From Cyclobacteriaceae bacterium (GTDB taxonomy: Bacteria > Bacteroidota > Bacteroidia > Cytophagales > Cyclobacteriaceae): a DNA stretch of 64,000 nt. Under the pieces are notes generated by a model, which saw nothing but the letters and a program-made list of their open reading frames with translations, ran no database searches and was not told the DNA's origin. Shown here piece after piece: positions 35,019 to 45,029 of this stretch; the first letter of the stretch is position 1; the number at the start of each line of letters is the position of its first letter. Location: positions 1 to 64,000 of the forward strand of contig JAEUUA010000005.1 in NCBI GenBank assembly GCA_016787755.1, in the 5' to 3' direction. A program made the position numbers and the translations under genes.

Positions 35019-35666
35019 TTAACTCTTCTTTATATTCCTAGCATACCACTCCCGCTCCGACTGTGTAACAATTTCTCTGGCAACACTACTCTCTACTTTT
35101 GTCCTTGCACGCTTCATGGCCTGGCTTACCATGCTGTGCTCAATCGCTTCTTCCTCCTTCATACCCATCCTATCAAGCAAACCTACAATCTTGTCTGATC
35201 CAAAAATTTCAAAAGCGGGCTCATCTAAGGATGAATAAAAAATAATGGGACAATGTGGGAAAGTAGCATTCAGTTTTTGAATGATCTGATCTTCTTTAGA
35301 AGGTAACGGATAATGACTTGCAAATAAAAAAGAAACTTTTCCCTTGGCTTGCCAACCTTTTAAAAGATTCATTAAAATCGGAGATTGGATGAGTGTTGCA
35401 TCGCACACAAAAACAACTTTGTCTTGTTTGGCAGCTTCACCTGCCAATTCAGAGGATAATTGATAGTGAGGAACTTTTTTATCTGTTAAAAAGAAAAGAA
35501 TGTCGCTTTGCTCCTTCTCAAAAAACGTAATAACAATCGGTACTTCGTTTTTTGTAATTGCGGTGAGCGAATCGGTTATCATTCCACGCCACGCCATCGG
35601 CTTGGTTTTCCAAACACGATCTGTATAAGTTGACTTTTCGGATTTTAAAAATGAAAACAAACCCAT
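35019..35666 (-). CDS. Hypothetical cytoplasmic protein (215 aa)
   Basis: A soluble 215-residue protein without signal or membrane segments. Alternating beta and helix patterns (VPIVITFFEKEQSDILFFLT, DKVVFVCDATLI, GKVSFLFASHYPLP, CPIIFYSSLDEP) suggest a Rossmann-like or P-loop-like alpha/beta fold; no Walker motif is visible. The C-terminal third is helical and charged. I do not recognise the family. It shares one base with the upstream ArsC-family gene and is 15 bases before pbpC, so the three form an operon. Confidence 0.7.
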   Translation of the reverse strand: MGLFSFLKSEKSTYTDRVWKTKPMAWRGMITDSLTAITKNEVPIVITFFEKEQSDILFFLTDKKVPHYQLSSELAGEAAKQDKVVFVCDATLIQSPILMNLLKGWQAKGKVSFLFASHYPLPSKEDQIIQKLNATFPHCPIIFYSSLDEPAFEIFGSDKIVGLLDRMGMKEEEAIEHSMVSQAMKRARTKVESSVAREIVTQSEREWYARNIKKS

Positions 35667-36013
35667 CAGTTTAACTCTTTAGTATACTCGGTTACATCAA
35701 AGCCTAACAAAATAACTTTCCCTTTACTTTCGATTAAAGGCCGTTTAATTACGCTCGTTTTTTCAACCATCAAATCGATGGCCGTTTTCTCTGAAGTCAC
35801 TTTCTTTTGAACTGCTTCTCCCAACTGGCGCCACGTAGTGCCGCGCTTATTCACCAAACTCTCCCACCCCACTTGTTTGCTCCATTGCGCCAACTTCGCT
35901 TTTGTAATGCCAAGTTTTTTATAATCGTGAAATTCAAACTCTACGTTGTGTTTCCTCAGCCAATCCAAAGCAGACTTTACTGTGTTGCAATTTTTAATTC
36001 CGTATACGATCAT
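35666..36013 (-). CDS. ArsC/Spx-family thioredoxin-fold protein
   Basis: A 115-residue protein of the ArsC/YffB/Spx family. It begins MIVYGIKNCNTVKSALDWL, with Cys9 at the redox position, followed by the DYKKLGITKAKLAQW and KRPLIESKGKVILLGF segments (the cis-Pro region) typical of the group. YffB-type members are proposed glutathione-dependent reductases; others are transcription regulators. Only one active-site cysteine is present, so a classical arsenate reductase is unlikely. It is the first gene of an operon with the hypothetical gene and pbpC. Confidence 0.85.
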   Translation of the reverse strand: MIVYGIKNCNTVKSALDWLRKHNVEFEFHDYKKLGITKAKLAQWSKQVGWESLVNKRGTTWRQLGEAVQKKVTSEKTAIDLMVEKTSVIKRPLIESKGKVILLGFDVTEYTKELN

Positions 36014-36180
36014 ACATTTTATTTTTACTTTTAAAGGTAATAATTTTTCCTCTGTGATCAGGCTAAAACTGCTATTGGTTAGGCACCAGCACTTTCGTAA
36101 TTTGGTGTGTAATAGTCTTTGCTGCTGACAGCCCCACTAAAAGGCAGTGAATAAGAAATGATCCCCAAAATGATAATGAC

Positions 36181-37344
36181 ATGAGAAAAAATTATTTAAT
36201 CGTACTACTACTCGTTTCAGTAACGGCAATTAGTCAACCAAATCCTAAAAGAGAAATCAGAGAAGTTACTCTTTCGGGTAGCGGATACGAGTTAGGCTTG
36301 ACGCATGGCAAACTCCTGAAAAAGGAAATTGATGAGATCGTTAAAAAAATGAAACAGAATACAGCCATCAATCTCAAAAAAGATGCGGATCAGGTTTTAA
36401 AAGAGTTTTTTAAGTATGCCCAATTCACGGAAGCAATTTTGAAATATACGCCCGAACTTTACGCAGAAGTAAAAGGAATTGCGGAAGGCTCAGGCCAATC
36501 CATTAACGACATCATGGTACTTAACCTATTGGATGAGTTTTGGGTTTACATCAACAATCTTGAAAACCATCATTGCAGTGGAATGGGTGTTCCTTCCGTG
36601 AATGGAAGTACAAGCTACATCGCACAAAATATGGACATTGAGAAATACACGGAGGGCTTTCAAATTCTTATTCGACTTTCAAGAACTGATACAAGACCGG
36701 AGCAACTCATCTTGACGCACCCGGGATGCATTGTCTTAAACGGTATGAATGAAACCGGTATTGGAACGTGTGTAAATACATTAATGCAACTAAGTGCTTC
36801 TGCAACAGGTTTACCCGTAGCTTTTATCATAAGGCGAATTCTCAATTCAACTGACAAAAAGGATCTTCTTAATTTTATTCAAACTGTGCCACACGCTTCA
36901 GGGCAAAACTATATTATTGGAATCAGAGGAGAGGTTTACGATTTTGAAGCTTCCGCAAATAAAGTAATAAGATACGATCCGAAGAATTCGAATGGCACCG
37001 TGTACCACACGAATCATCCATTGGTGAATGATGATGTAAAAACATGGTTTGAAAAATTCAATCCTTCGTTAAATGAAAAGCCGAATACGAATAGTCATAT
37101 CCGTTTTACTGCTGTTCAAACCAGAGTTTCTGAAAGCATTAACATGGATGATACTTTGATAAAAGAAACCTTACGCTCAAAAGACGATGCAAAAAATCCT
37201 GTTTGTCGTTCTGTAACGGATAGCGGTGGAGCGTTTACGTTTGGCTCAGTTATTATGACCTTATCAGGGAAACCTTATTTACAAATAACATCTGGCTCAC
37301 CTGATGATTCAGAGTATAAGAGAGTTGATTTTACTAAAAAGTAA
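36181..37344 (+). CDS. Secreted C45-family autoproteolytic hydrolase/acyltransferase
   Basis: A 387-residue Ntn-hydrolase of the C45 family (acyl-CoA:6-aminopenicillanic acid acyltransferase-like). A signal peptide (about 1-19, ending AISQ) precedes GYELGLTHGKLL, the family's N-terminal motif. The protein is expected to cut itself before Cys132 (NHHCSGMG), which becomes the N-terminal nucleophile; AQNMDIE and ILTHPGCIVLNGMNETGIG follow as in the family. Such enzymes hydrolyse or transfer linear amides. The substrate is unknown. It is not in an operon. A second, cytoplasmic C45 protein lies at 46839-47813. Confidence 0.85.
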   Translation: MRKNYLIVLLLVSVTAISQPNPKREIREVTLSGSGYELGLTHGKLLKKEIDEIVKKMKQNTAINLKKDADQVLKEFFKYAQFTEAILKYTPELYAEVKGIAEGSGQSINDIMVLNLLDEFWVYINNLENHHCSGMGVPSVNGSTSYIAQNMDIEKYTEGFQILIRLSRTDTRPEQLILTHPGCIVLNGMNETGIGTCVNTLMQLSASATGLPVAFIIRRILNSTDKKDLLNFIQTVPHASGQNYIIGIRGEVYDFEASANKVIRYDPKNSNGTVYHTNHPLVNDDVKTWFEKFNPSLNEKPNTNSHIRFTAVQTRVSESINMDDTLIKETLRSKDDAKNPVCRSVTDSGGAFTFGSVIMTLSGKPYLQITSGSPDDSEYKRVDFTKK

Positions 37345-37593
37345 ATCTGATTTTACAGTTTCTAATTTTAAGTTTATAGTGTGAATTAACGGCTATGCCG
37401 AAGCGCACAGAATAGTTCCTGTTTAAGTAGATCTCGTGAAGCAAGATTTCTAATAGACTGCTTTGGGTTTCGGCAACGTTCTGAAGCCATTATCCATAAA
37501 AGACTAAAAAAGCAAATGAATTTTATAAAAAGACATGTTAGTTTTCATAAATTTAGCCTTGCCCCTTCTAAATACACTTATAACAAGGCAATC

Positions 37594-40500
37594 ATGCGTA
37601 AGTTAATTGTTCTTCTGTTATTTTTTTGCTCGGCTTATGTGAGCGCCCAACCTGCCAATGACAATAAGGCCAGTGCAACACCAATATCAACTGGATGCTC
37701 TGCTAATGGAGCATACACAACCGTTGCTGCTACCGCTGATCAGGCAGCTGGTTCGTGTGCTCCTAACGGCCCCAATTATAACGTTTGGTTTTCATTTACA
37801 GCCACCACAAACTTCATCAATGTTCAATTGAAAAGTGGGGGTGCTTTAGGAACAATGCAGTATGGGTGGGCAACGCTGTGGGATGGGGCTGGCACCCAGT
37901 TGGCGTGTTCTCCTTATAACTCGCAGCAGTATGGAACGATGGAATTTAATTATCTGGGACTTACACCTGGAACTACCTATTATATTTCCGTTGACAATTT
38001 TGTTGGTGTTGGCTACCGGGGAACATTCTCATTGTGCCTTAATGATGTGGTGAATTATGACTACAAGTCTGGAGCTTTAGACGTTACTTCAGTAATTAAT
38101 AGTTGTTCTGCCAATGCAGCTTACACAACGCTTGGCGCTGGGGCTGATCAGGCAGCAGGCACCTGTGCCCCCAACGGCCCCAATTATAACCGATGGTTTT
38201 CGTTTGTAGCCACCGGCACGACATTTATAAATGTTCAATTGAAAACCGGGGGCGCACTCGGGACAATGCAGTATGGATGGGCTACGTTGTGGACTGGGGC
38301 TGGCGCCCAGTTGGCGTGTTCCCCTTATAACTCGCAGCAGTATGGAACGATGGAATTTAATTATCTGGGACTTACAGCCGGAACCACCTACTATATTTCC
38401 GTTGACAATTTTGTTGGTGTTGGCTACCGGGGAACATTCTCATTGTGTCTTAATGATGTCGTGAATTATGACTATAAACAGGGGGCTTTCGATGCTACAA
38501 CTATTATCAATGGCTGTTCCTCGAATGCAGCCTTTACAACGCTGAGTGCTTCAGCTGATCAAGCAGCCGGTACTTGTGCACCGAACGGACCGAACTATAA
38601 TCGATGGTTCAAGTTTACGGCAACGAGCACAACCTTCATTAATGTTCAGCTAAAGTCAGGAGGAGCATTTGGTACGATGCAATACGGCTGGGCAACGTTA
38701 TGGGATGGAGCAGGAATGCAGTTGGCTTGTTCACCTTATAATTCGCAGCAGTATGGAACAAGGGAATTCAGCTATCTGGGTCTTACATCCGGAGCCACCT
38801 ACTATATTTCTGTTGATAATTTTGTTGGCTTAAACTATCGGGGAACATTTTCACTTTGCCTGACAGATGTGCTAGACTACAACTTCTATGAGGGTGCAAC
38901 CAGTTTGACAAACTTAAACAATTGGTGTTCCGCGAACGCGGCATATACCACTGTGGGGGCAAGCGCAGATAGAAGTAAAGGAAGTTGCTGGAATAATGGG
39001 CCAAACTATAATCGATGGTTCAAATTTGTGGCTGTTACTCCTAACGCTACAATTCAGGTAACAACAGGCGGTGCCAATGGAACCATGCAATTTGGATATC
39101 TCGCCTTGTGGCAGAGTAATGGAACAACACAAATTGCTTGTACACAATATAGTACTCAATATGGCACGTTATCAGTAAGTTCCTCTGCGCTGGTGGTTGG
39201 TAACACGTACTATATTTCTGTTGACAATTTTGCGTTGATAAATTACCCTGGCTCTTTTAAGCTTTGTATTAATAATATTGGTACGACTTACTACTCACGG
39301 GCTAGCGCTGCCTGGAATTTAGCAAGCACCTGGTCGACTATTGGCTTTGGTGGGGCTGCTGCTTCTTTTTATCCGACCGCTGGGGATGTCGCTTTGATTC
39401 AGGGGCATGATATTACAGTTTCCGCCAATCAACAAGTTGCTGAAATAGGGATGACCGTAGCAACCAACAACACAACTCTTATAATTGACAACGCCTCTCT
39501 TACGGTTAGTGGGTTGCTTTCGTTGGTGAATAGTGGAAATAACTTCCTGGGAACTTTAACTGTCCAAAACAGTGGTACTGTTTTCATTAATGATAATTTG
39601 ATTCTTACACGTTCAGGAGGGAACCAACCATTTGGGGTAACTGTAAATACCGGAAGCGCACTTTCAATCAATACTGATTTAAATTTTAACAGCAGTGGGG
39701 GTTCGGTAAACAATACCTTGCTCACCGTAAATGGTACTGGAACGGTAACTGTGGCGAGAGATGTAAATCTGACATCTACTGGTGGACCGTTGATAAAATT
39801 ACAATTCAATAACACGTCACTTTTTACCGTTGTCAGAGACATCAATTATTCTGCAACAGCGGGAGGACAGGAAGCCATAGAGCTAAACAATACCGCAAAA
39901 CTATTGCTAAAGAGAAACTTAGTGCGAGGCGTTACGCCCTATGGGGCCCTGACCTGCAATGGCTCATCTATCGTGGAATTTGGCTCCAACGTTTTTCCAC
40001 AGACGGTTGCTGCCGATGCAGGAGCAGGCGGTGATGCGATAAGTTACATGAACGTGATCTTCAACAGCACAAGCCCTTTCTCACCGCAGATTACGTTGGG
40101 CGGATCAACCACTGTCAATGGTAATCTCACAATGACAGCTGGCCTCGTGAGTACAACATCAACAAACATACTAAACCTGAAAAACACTTCGGTCACTAGC
40201 ATTGGTAATTCCTCTTGTTACATCGATGGGCCAATGACGTATGAGGTTGCCACCAATACGCCCAATACAAACAGAAATTTTCCTTTAGGAAAAAATGGAA
40301 GTTACAGACCTGCTACTTTAAGGGTTACGCATTCTGACGCAAGCTCTGTTATATATACTGCTGAACATTTTAGTTCATCGGCAGTAGCGCTGGGGTACAC
40401 GCTCCCCATCACCGTAGATCGGGTGTCTTCGGTACGGTACTGGAGAATAAGCCGTCCGGGGGTTGCGAATTTCACTACTGGTAACGTAACATTGTATTAT

Positions 40501-41253
40501 GGAATAGGTACCTCGGACGGAGTTACGAATTTTGGTCAACTTACTGTTGTAAAAAATATAGGTGCAGGAACAACTTGGTTTGATATTGGTGGAACTGCGA
40601 CAGGAAACGGTTCTGGAAGTATTGCCTCGGGCCCATTTACTTCGTTTAGTGATTTTACGCTAGGAGATTTAAATGGTGGTGGAAACCCACTACCGATCCA
40701 ACTGGTGAGCTTCAATGCTAAAGCAACGGGCCAATCAGTTCAACTTAATTGGGTAACCTCCTCAGAATTGAACAATGATTTTTTCACCATTGAACGATCA
40801 AAAACAGGAATTGAATTTTCTAAAGTGGCCATTGTACGTGGAGCTGGTACAACAACCTCGACATCACGCTATGAAATCATAGACGAATACTCGTTACCAG
40901 GACTGGTATATTATCGCCTAAAGCAAACTGATTTCAATGGAAATTCTTCCTTTTCAAAAATTGTACCTGTCTATTCAAATCCAGTAACCACTGCCCTTGT
41001 TGACGTTTTCCCGAATCCAACAAATGGTTCTGATTTTAAAATTAAAATCAGCGGCTTTGAAAATGATGAAGAATTGTTGATAAGCCTAATCGACACCTTT
41101 GGTAAATACCATTGGAGTAGCCTACATCGGATGAACCGATTAGAGGACAACTTAATGGATGTCAAATTAGCCAATACTCTTGCAGCTGGAGTGTATATTG
41201 TGCTGGTGAATTCCAGAAACAGATCCATTCACACAAGAGTCATTATCCGGTAG
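37594..41253 (+). CDS. Large type IX-secreted protein with four tandem beta-domains
   Basis: About 1219 residues from ATG 37594 (signal peptide MRKLIVLLLFFCSAYVSAQ); the 26 in-frame codons upstream do not fit a signal peptide. Four repeats of 136-137 residues start near 22, 158, 295 and 432, each with a CSxNxAYTT opening, an NGPNYNxWF motif, GTMQYGWATLW and TYYISVDNF. Repeats 1-3 are close even at DNA level; the fourth is diverged. The fold resembles PPC-type beta-sandwich domains. Beta-helix-like Gly/Asn/Thr-rich sequence follows (about 560-950). The C-terminal 80 residues (VFPNPTNGSDF... GVYIVLVNS) are a type A sorting domain for type IX secretion and cell-surface attachment. Confidence 0.88.
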   Translation: MRKLIVLLLFFCSAYVSAQPANDNKASATPISTGCSANGAYTTVAATADQAAGSCAPNGPNYNVWFSFTATTNFINVQLKSGGALGTMQYGWATLWDGAGTQLACSPYNSQQYGTMEFNYLGLTPGTTYYISVDNFVGVGYRGTFSLCLNDVVNYDYKSGALDVTSVINSCSANAAYTTLGAGADQAAGTCAPNGPNYNRWFSFVATGTTFINVQLKTGGALGTMQYGWATLWTGAGAQLACSPYNSQQYGTMEFNYLGLTAGTTYYISVDNFVGVGYRGTFSLCLNDVVNYDYKQGAFDATTIINGCSSNAAFTTLSASADQAAGTCAPNGPNYNRWFKFTATSTTFINVQLKSGGAFGTMQYGWATLWDGAGMQLACSPYNSQQYGTREFSYLGLTSGATYYISVDNFVGLNYRGTFSLCLTDVLDYNFYEGATSLTNLNNWCSANAAYTTVGASADRSKGSCWNNGPNYNRWFKFVAVTPNATIQVTTGGANGTMQFGYLALWQSNGTTQIACTQYSTQYGTLSVSSSALVVGNTYYISVDNFALINYPGSFKLCINNIGTTYYSRASAAWNLASTWSTIGFGGAAASFYPTAGDVALIQGHDITVSANQQVAEIGMTVATNNTTLIIDNASLTVSGLLSLVNSGNNFLGTLTVQNSGTVFINDNLILTRSGGNQPFGVTVNTGSALSINTDLNFNSSGGSVNNTLLTVNGTGTVTVARDVNLTSTGGPLIKLQFNNTSLFTVVRDINYSATAGGQEAIELNNTAKLLLKRNLVRGVTPYGALTCNGSSIVEFGSNVFPQTVAADAGAGGDAISYMNVIFNSTSPFSPQITLGGSTTVNGNLTMTAGLVSTTSTNILNLKNTSVTSIGNSSCYIDGPMTYEVATNTPNTNRNFPLGKNGSYRPATLRVTHSDASSVIYTAEHFSSSAVALGYTLPITVDRVSSVRYWRISRPGVANFTTGNVTLYYGIGTSDGVTNFGQLTVVKNIGAGTTWFDIGGTATGNGSGSIASGPFTSFSDFTLGDLNGGGNPLPIQLVSFNAKATGQSVQLNWVTSSELNNDFFTIERSKTGIEFSKVAIVRGAGTTTSTSRYEIIDEYSLPGLVYYRLKQTDFNGNSSFSKIVPVYSNPVTTALVDVFPNPTNGSDFKIKISGFENDEELLISLIDTFGKYHWSSLHRMNRLEDNLMDVKLANTLAAGVYIVLVNSRNRSIHTRVIIR
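37660..39290 (+). repeat. Four tandem coding repeats of 408-411 bases
   Basis: Equivalent Cys codons stand at 37696, 38104, 38515 and 38926, giving periods of 408, 411 and 411 bases. Units 1 and 2 share long identical stretches (for example around 37913-37968 and 38329-38384), which points to recent duplication or gene conversion; unit 3 is close, unit 4 distant. Confidence 0.85.
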
Positions 41254-41431
41254 ATGTTTTCAAGCTGATCCTTCTCAGCAGCTCATCGAAGCCGTGTCCT
41301 CACCAAACGCGTTGGAACAATGTCATTGAGTCGATAGTGTTCCATCGCTAAACAGTTTTGACTATTAAAATTAGATATGTACTTTACTGAGGGGTTATCA
41401 AAATAGCTGCGAGAAATTAAAACATAGTTAC

Positions 41432-42790
41432 ATGAAACGAAAAAAATTTATAGAAACAACAACCCTGGCTATAGCCGGTGGAATGTTAGCGCCAATTATG
41501 GCTTGCACGACCGATAGAAAAAATAAAAATGAAGTAGAAATCTCAGAGAGGAAGAACTGGGCGGGTAACTATACTTATAAGGCTGAAAAACTGTATGAAC
41601 CCACTTCGGTTGAGGAGGTGCAGCAATTGGTAAAAAAATTAGATAAACAAAAGGCGTTAGGTACAACGCATTGTTTTAATGACATAGCAGATAGTTCTCA
41701 GAATCAAATCTCCACCAAAAAGCTAAAAAAGTTTATTCATTTAGATAAAGAAAAAAAGACCGTGACCATAGAGGCAGGTGCCCGCTATGGTGACTTTGCT
41801 GAAATGCTGCACGAAAAAGGTTATGCCTTACACAATCTGGCTTCTCTTCCTCATATTTCAGTGGCCGGTGCTTGTACCACAGCAACCCACGGCTCTGGGG
41901 TAAAAAATGGTAATCTCGCAACAGAGGTAATTTCACTTGAACTGGTTAAGCCTGATGGAAGCGTGGTGAACATGGATAAAACAGATTCCCACTTTTATGC
42001 AGTTGTTGTAGGGCTTGGTGCTTTTGGGATAATTACGAAAGTTACCTTGGAAGTTCAGGATACGTATGAGGTGCGCCAGGATGTATTTCTTGACCTCCCG
42101 TTGGAATCCGTTGTTTCCAATTTTGATAAAATTATGTCGAGCGGGTATAGTGTTAGTTTGTTTACGGATTGGATGAACAACACCGTAAGTGAAGTATGGG
42201 TTAAAAGAAGAATGGATGCGGAGATAATTGATTTGGGTTCTGATTTCTATGGAGCCACTGCAGCGACAAAAAATATTCATCCCATCGCTGAGCTTGCATC
42301 TGAAAACTGTACGGACCAAATGGGAGTACCCGGCCCGTGGTATAACCGATTGCCCCATTTTAAAATGGGTTTTACTCCCAGTGCTGGAGCAGAATTACAA
42401 TCAGAATATTTTGTCCCTCGTGCAAAGGCAGTAGATGCGCTGCTTGCGATAGAAAAAATGAAGTCACAGATTTATCCGCACATCATGATTTCGGAAATAC
42501 GATCGATAGCCGCTGATGATTTTTGGATGAGTCCCTGTTTTCAACAAGATAGCATTGCGATACACTTTACGTGGAAGCAAAAGCCCAACGAGGTTCTTGC
42601 TTTATTGCCAATGATTGAAGCTGCCCTTACTCCGTTTAATGTGAAGCCGCACTGGGGTAAATTGTTTACAATCAATCCCACTGAATTGCAAAGTAGATAT
42701 AAAAAACATACTGACTTTTTAGCCTTAGCTAAAGCGTATGATCCAGAGGGCAAGTTTAAGAATAGCTACTTGACTAAGAATATCTATTAA
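41432..42790 (+). CDS. AldO-like FAD-dependent alditol/sugar oxidase
   Basis: A 452-residue flavoprotein of the vanillyl-alcohol-oxidase fold. Its closest motifs are those of alditol and xylitol oxidases: LGTTHCFNDIADS, LASLPHISVAGACTTATHGSG (the region that holds FAD, often through a His) and NGNLATEVISLELV. The C-terminal catalytic half ends HWGKLFTINPTELQSRY and DPEGKFKNSYL, typical of the sugar-lactone/alditol oxidase group. The N-terminus KRKKFIETTTLAIAGGMLAPIMAC looks like a Tat-type lipoprotein signal with Cys25 as lipid site, so it acts outside the cytoplasm. It probably oxidises a polyol or sugar with oxygen or a quinone. Monocistronic. Confidence 0.85.
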   Translation: MKRKKFIETTTLAIAGGMLAPIMACTTDRKNKNEVEISERKNWAGNYTYKAEKLYEPTSVEEVQQLVKKLDKQKALGTTHCFNDIADSSQNQISTKKLKKFIHLDKEKKTVTIEAGARYGDFAEMLHEKGYALHNLASLPHISVAGACTTATHGSGVKNGNLATEVISLELVKPDGSVVNMDKTDSHFYAVVVGLGAFGIITKVTLEVQDTYEVRQDVFLDLPLESVVSNFDKIMSSGYSVSLFTDWMNNTVSEVWVKRRMDAEIIDLGSDFYGATAATKNIHPIAELASENCTDQMGVPGPWYNRLPHFKMGFTPSAGAELQSEYFVPRAKAVDALLAIEKMKSQIYPHIMISEIRSIAADDFWMSPCFQQDSIAIHFTWKQKPNEVLALLPMIEAALTPFNVKPHWGKLFTINPTELQSRYKKHTDFLALAKAYDPEGKFKNSYLTKNIY

Positions 42791-42828
42791 GTATTCATAT
42801 GAATCAGGGAATAAGAAAATTTATCAGA

Positions 42829-42871
42829 GACTGACACGTCAGTCGAATATTTCCACCTACCTGCCGGTAGG
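42829..42871. repeat. Two adjacent intergenic palindromes
   Basis: GACTGAC-AC-GTCAGTC (42829-42844) and CCTACC-TGCC-GGTAGG (42856-42871) stand 11 bases apart, between the oxidase and the GH3 gene. The second has the CCTGCCGG core seen in dispersed repeats of some Bacteroidota. No T-run follows, so neither is a clear terminator. Confidence 0.5.
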
Positions 42872-42932
42872 TTTCTAGCAACTGCCTAATATGCCACTAT
42901 AGCTTACCCCAGCCTGCTAGTTATTCTTTATA

Positions 42933-42962
42933 TTGACATACGATTAGTAAATACTATGTCAA
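42933..42962. promoter_or_regulatory. Operator-like inverted repeat before the GH3 gene
   Basis: TTGACATA (42933-42940) is inverted as TATGTCAA (42955-42962) with a 14-base A/T-rich spacer, 27 bases before the GH3 ATG. The geometry suits binding by a dimeric regulator; it could also form a leader hairpin. Confidence 0.4.
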
Positions 42963-42989
42963 CGTTCTAAAAATTCTAATTTAGAAGAT

Positions 42990-45029
42990 ATGAAAAATGC
43001 ACTCAAAACTATTGCCATACTCCTGATACTAATGGGCACCGCATTAGCGCAAGGAACCTATAAATTCCAACCCCCCATTGAAGCTCGGGCCATCAACCTG
43101 CTCCATGAAAATCATTTCCTTTTTAAGGATCTCAACAAAAACAAAAAACTAGACATCTATGAAGATTGGCGCCAACCGGTGGATAAACGCATTGAGAATT
43201 TAGTGAGTCAAATGACGGTTGAAGAAAAAGTTGGGATGCTTTTAATCAACACGCTTAATGCTGGTGAAAAGGGTAAATTGACTGATGGTGCCGTAGACTT
43301 CATAGAAAATCAGAAAATGACCCGATTCATTTTCAGAAACACCATACAAGACAACCCAGTAAACACGGGTGCTGCTAATGGTTTTGCTGGCACCCAAATT
43401 ACGCCTTTTGATGCCGCGCAGTTTATGAACTCTGTGCAGGAACTTACTGAGCGTTCACGCCTTGGCATACCGGCAATGTTTAAATCTAATTCCAGAAATC
43501 ATATGGAGTATGATGCACGTGCTGGTATAAACGTTGAGTCCGGCTCATTTTCATCGTGGCCAAAAGAAAGTGGCTTGGCTGCAACGAGAGACATGGAACT
43601 TATTGCCGACTTCGCTAAAATAATGGCCGAAGAATGGAATGCGATTGGCTTGCGCGGAATGTATGGATACATGGCCGATTTATCGACAGAACCTCGTTGG
43701 TATCGCGTGCATGAAACGTTTACCGAAGACAGTGAGCTTGCATCTAATATCATCACCGTTCTTATAAAAAATCTCCAAGGCGAGATGCTGAATTCAAAAA
43801 GCATTGCCTTAACCATTAAACATTTCCCGGGTGGTGGCCCGCAGGAAGGTGGTGGAGATCCTCATTATGCGTTTGGTAAAAATCAGGTTTACCCTGCCGG
43901 TAAATTCGATTACCACCTCGCACCCTTTAAAGCTGCGGTTGATGCGGGTGCATCCTCCATCATGGCGTATTATGGCATTCCGGTTGGACAGCCTTATATG
44001 CCAAACACAGTTGGGATGGCTTTTTCAAAAGGAATCTTAACGGATTTATTGCGAACTAAACTCGGCTTTAAAGGATATGTTAATTCTGATACCGGTATCA
44101 TAGGCGACAGAGCCTGGGGATTAGAAGACAAGAGTGTTGATGAACAGATTCTTATTGCGCTTGATGCCGGTACCGATATACTTTCTGGGTTTAATAACAA
44201 TAAACAAATCTTAGATTTAGTTAAGTCCGGTAAACTTTCAGAAAGCAGAGTAAATCTTTCTGTAAAAAGATTATTGAAAGAGCAATTTGAATTAGGCTTA
44301 TTTGAAAATCCCTATGTTGATCCAAATCGCGCGGCCTATGTTGTTGGCAATCCTTCCTTCCAAAGAAAAGCTGACCTCGCGCAACGAAAATCAATTGTGC
44401 TGCTGCAGAACAAAATGACTCTCCCCTTATCGCAACCTAACGGAAAAGACACACTAAGGATATTTACCATGGGTATGAATACTGCCTTGTTTAAAGATCG
44501 CGCATGGGCAAATTTTAAAGTGACTTCAGGTGATTACAATAAAACAAAAGGGGAAACGCTTCCATCTATAAAGAAAGAAACAGACTACGCTATTATCCGG
44601 ATTCAGGTAACCACAGATGGTGGTAGCGATAGACGATTTGGAGGTGCCAGTCCCGATGAATTAAACTTTCTCTCCTTTTCAGAAATGGCAAAATCAAAAT
44701 CGTGGAAGATAAGTCCTTCATTGAGTGATATTCAAACCATTATGAAAACGGTAGGTTTCGATAAAACAATTCTATCAATCGACTTCCGCCAACCTTATGT
44801 ACTTGATGAAGCGAGTGGTGTACTGAATGCAGCAGGAATACTAGCTACCTTTGGAGTAAGCGATGCCGCTGTTATGGATATTATTATGGGGAAATTTAAA
44901 CCAACCGGGAAACTCCCCTTTGCATTAGCTAAAACAACTTCGGCAATTGTAGACCAAGATCCTGATGCACCAGGCTATCCGGCAAAAGATTCGTTGTTCC
45001 CGTTTGGTTTTGGGTTGACTTATAAATAA
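42990..45029 (+). CDS. Secreted glycoside hydrolase family 3 protein
   Basis: A 679-residue GH3 enzyme with signal peptide (ILLILMGTALAQ). The (beta/alpha)8 domain starts near VDKRIENLVSQMTVEEKVGML and contains TIKHFPGGGPQEGGGDPH and the nucleophile Asp367 in FKGYVNSDTGI. The second alpha/beta-sandwich domain covers about 470-679 (SIVLLQNK, KLPFALAKT). GH3 enzymes release glucose, xylose or other exo-linked beta sugars; substrate is not predictable here. It lacks the C-terminal fibronectin-type domain of some beta-glucosidases. An inverted repeat lies just upstream. No SusCD pair is near, so this is not a full polysaccharide-utilisation locus. Confidence 0.9.
   Translation: MKNALKTIAILLILMGTALAQGTYKFQPPIEARAINLLHENHFLFKDLNKNKKLDIYEDWRQPVDKRIENLVSQMTVEEKVGMLLINTLNAGEKGKLTDGAVDFIENQKMTRFIFRNTIQDNPVNTGAANGFAGTQITPFDAAQFMNSVQELTERSRLGIPAMFKSNSRNHMEYDARAGINVESGSFSSWPKESGLAATRDMELIADFAKIMAEEWNAIGLRGMYGYMADLSTEPRWYRVHETFTEDSELASNIITVLIKNLQGEMLNSKSIALTIKHFPGGGPQEGGGDPHYAFGKNQVYPAGKFDYHLAPFKAAVDAGASSIMAYYGIPVGQPYMPNTVGMAFSKGILTDLLRTKLGFKGYVNSDTGIIGDRAWGLEDKSVDEQILIALDAGTDILSGFNNNKQILDLVKSGKLSESRVNLSVKRLLKEQFELGLFENPYVDPNRAAYVVGNPSFQRKADLAQRKSIVLLQNKMTLPLSQPNGKDTLRIFTMGMNTALFKDRAWANFKVTSGDYNKTKGETLPSIKKETDYAIIRIQVTTDGGSDRRFGGASPDELNFLSFSEMAKSKSWKISPSLSDIQTIMKTVGFDKTILSIDFRQPYVLDEASGVLNAAGILATFGVSDAAVMDIIMGKFKPTGKLPFALAKTTSAIVDQDPDAPGYPAKDSLFPFGFGLTYK

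Noticed and set aside
37381..37500. Possible integration or attachment site before the type IX protein gene
   Set aside because: No tRNA, integrase or direct repeat is present; the stretch shows only ordinary A/T-rich intergenic sequence.
42990..45029. Polysaccharide-utilisation locus around GH3
   Set aside because: No SusC/SusD pair, sulfatase or regulator flanks the gene.
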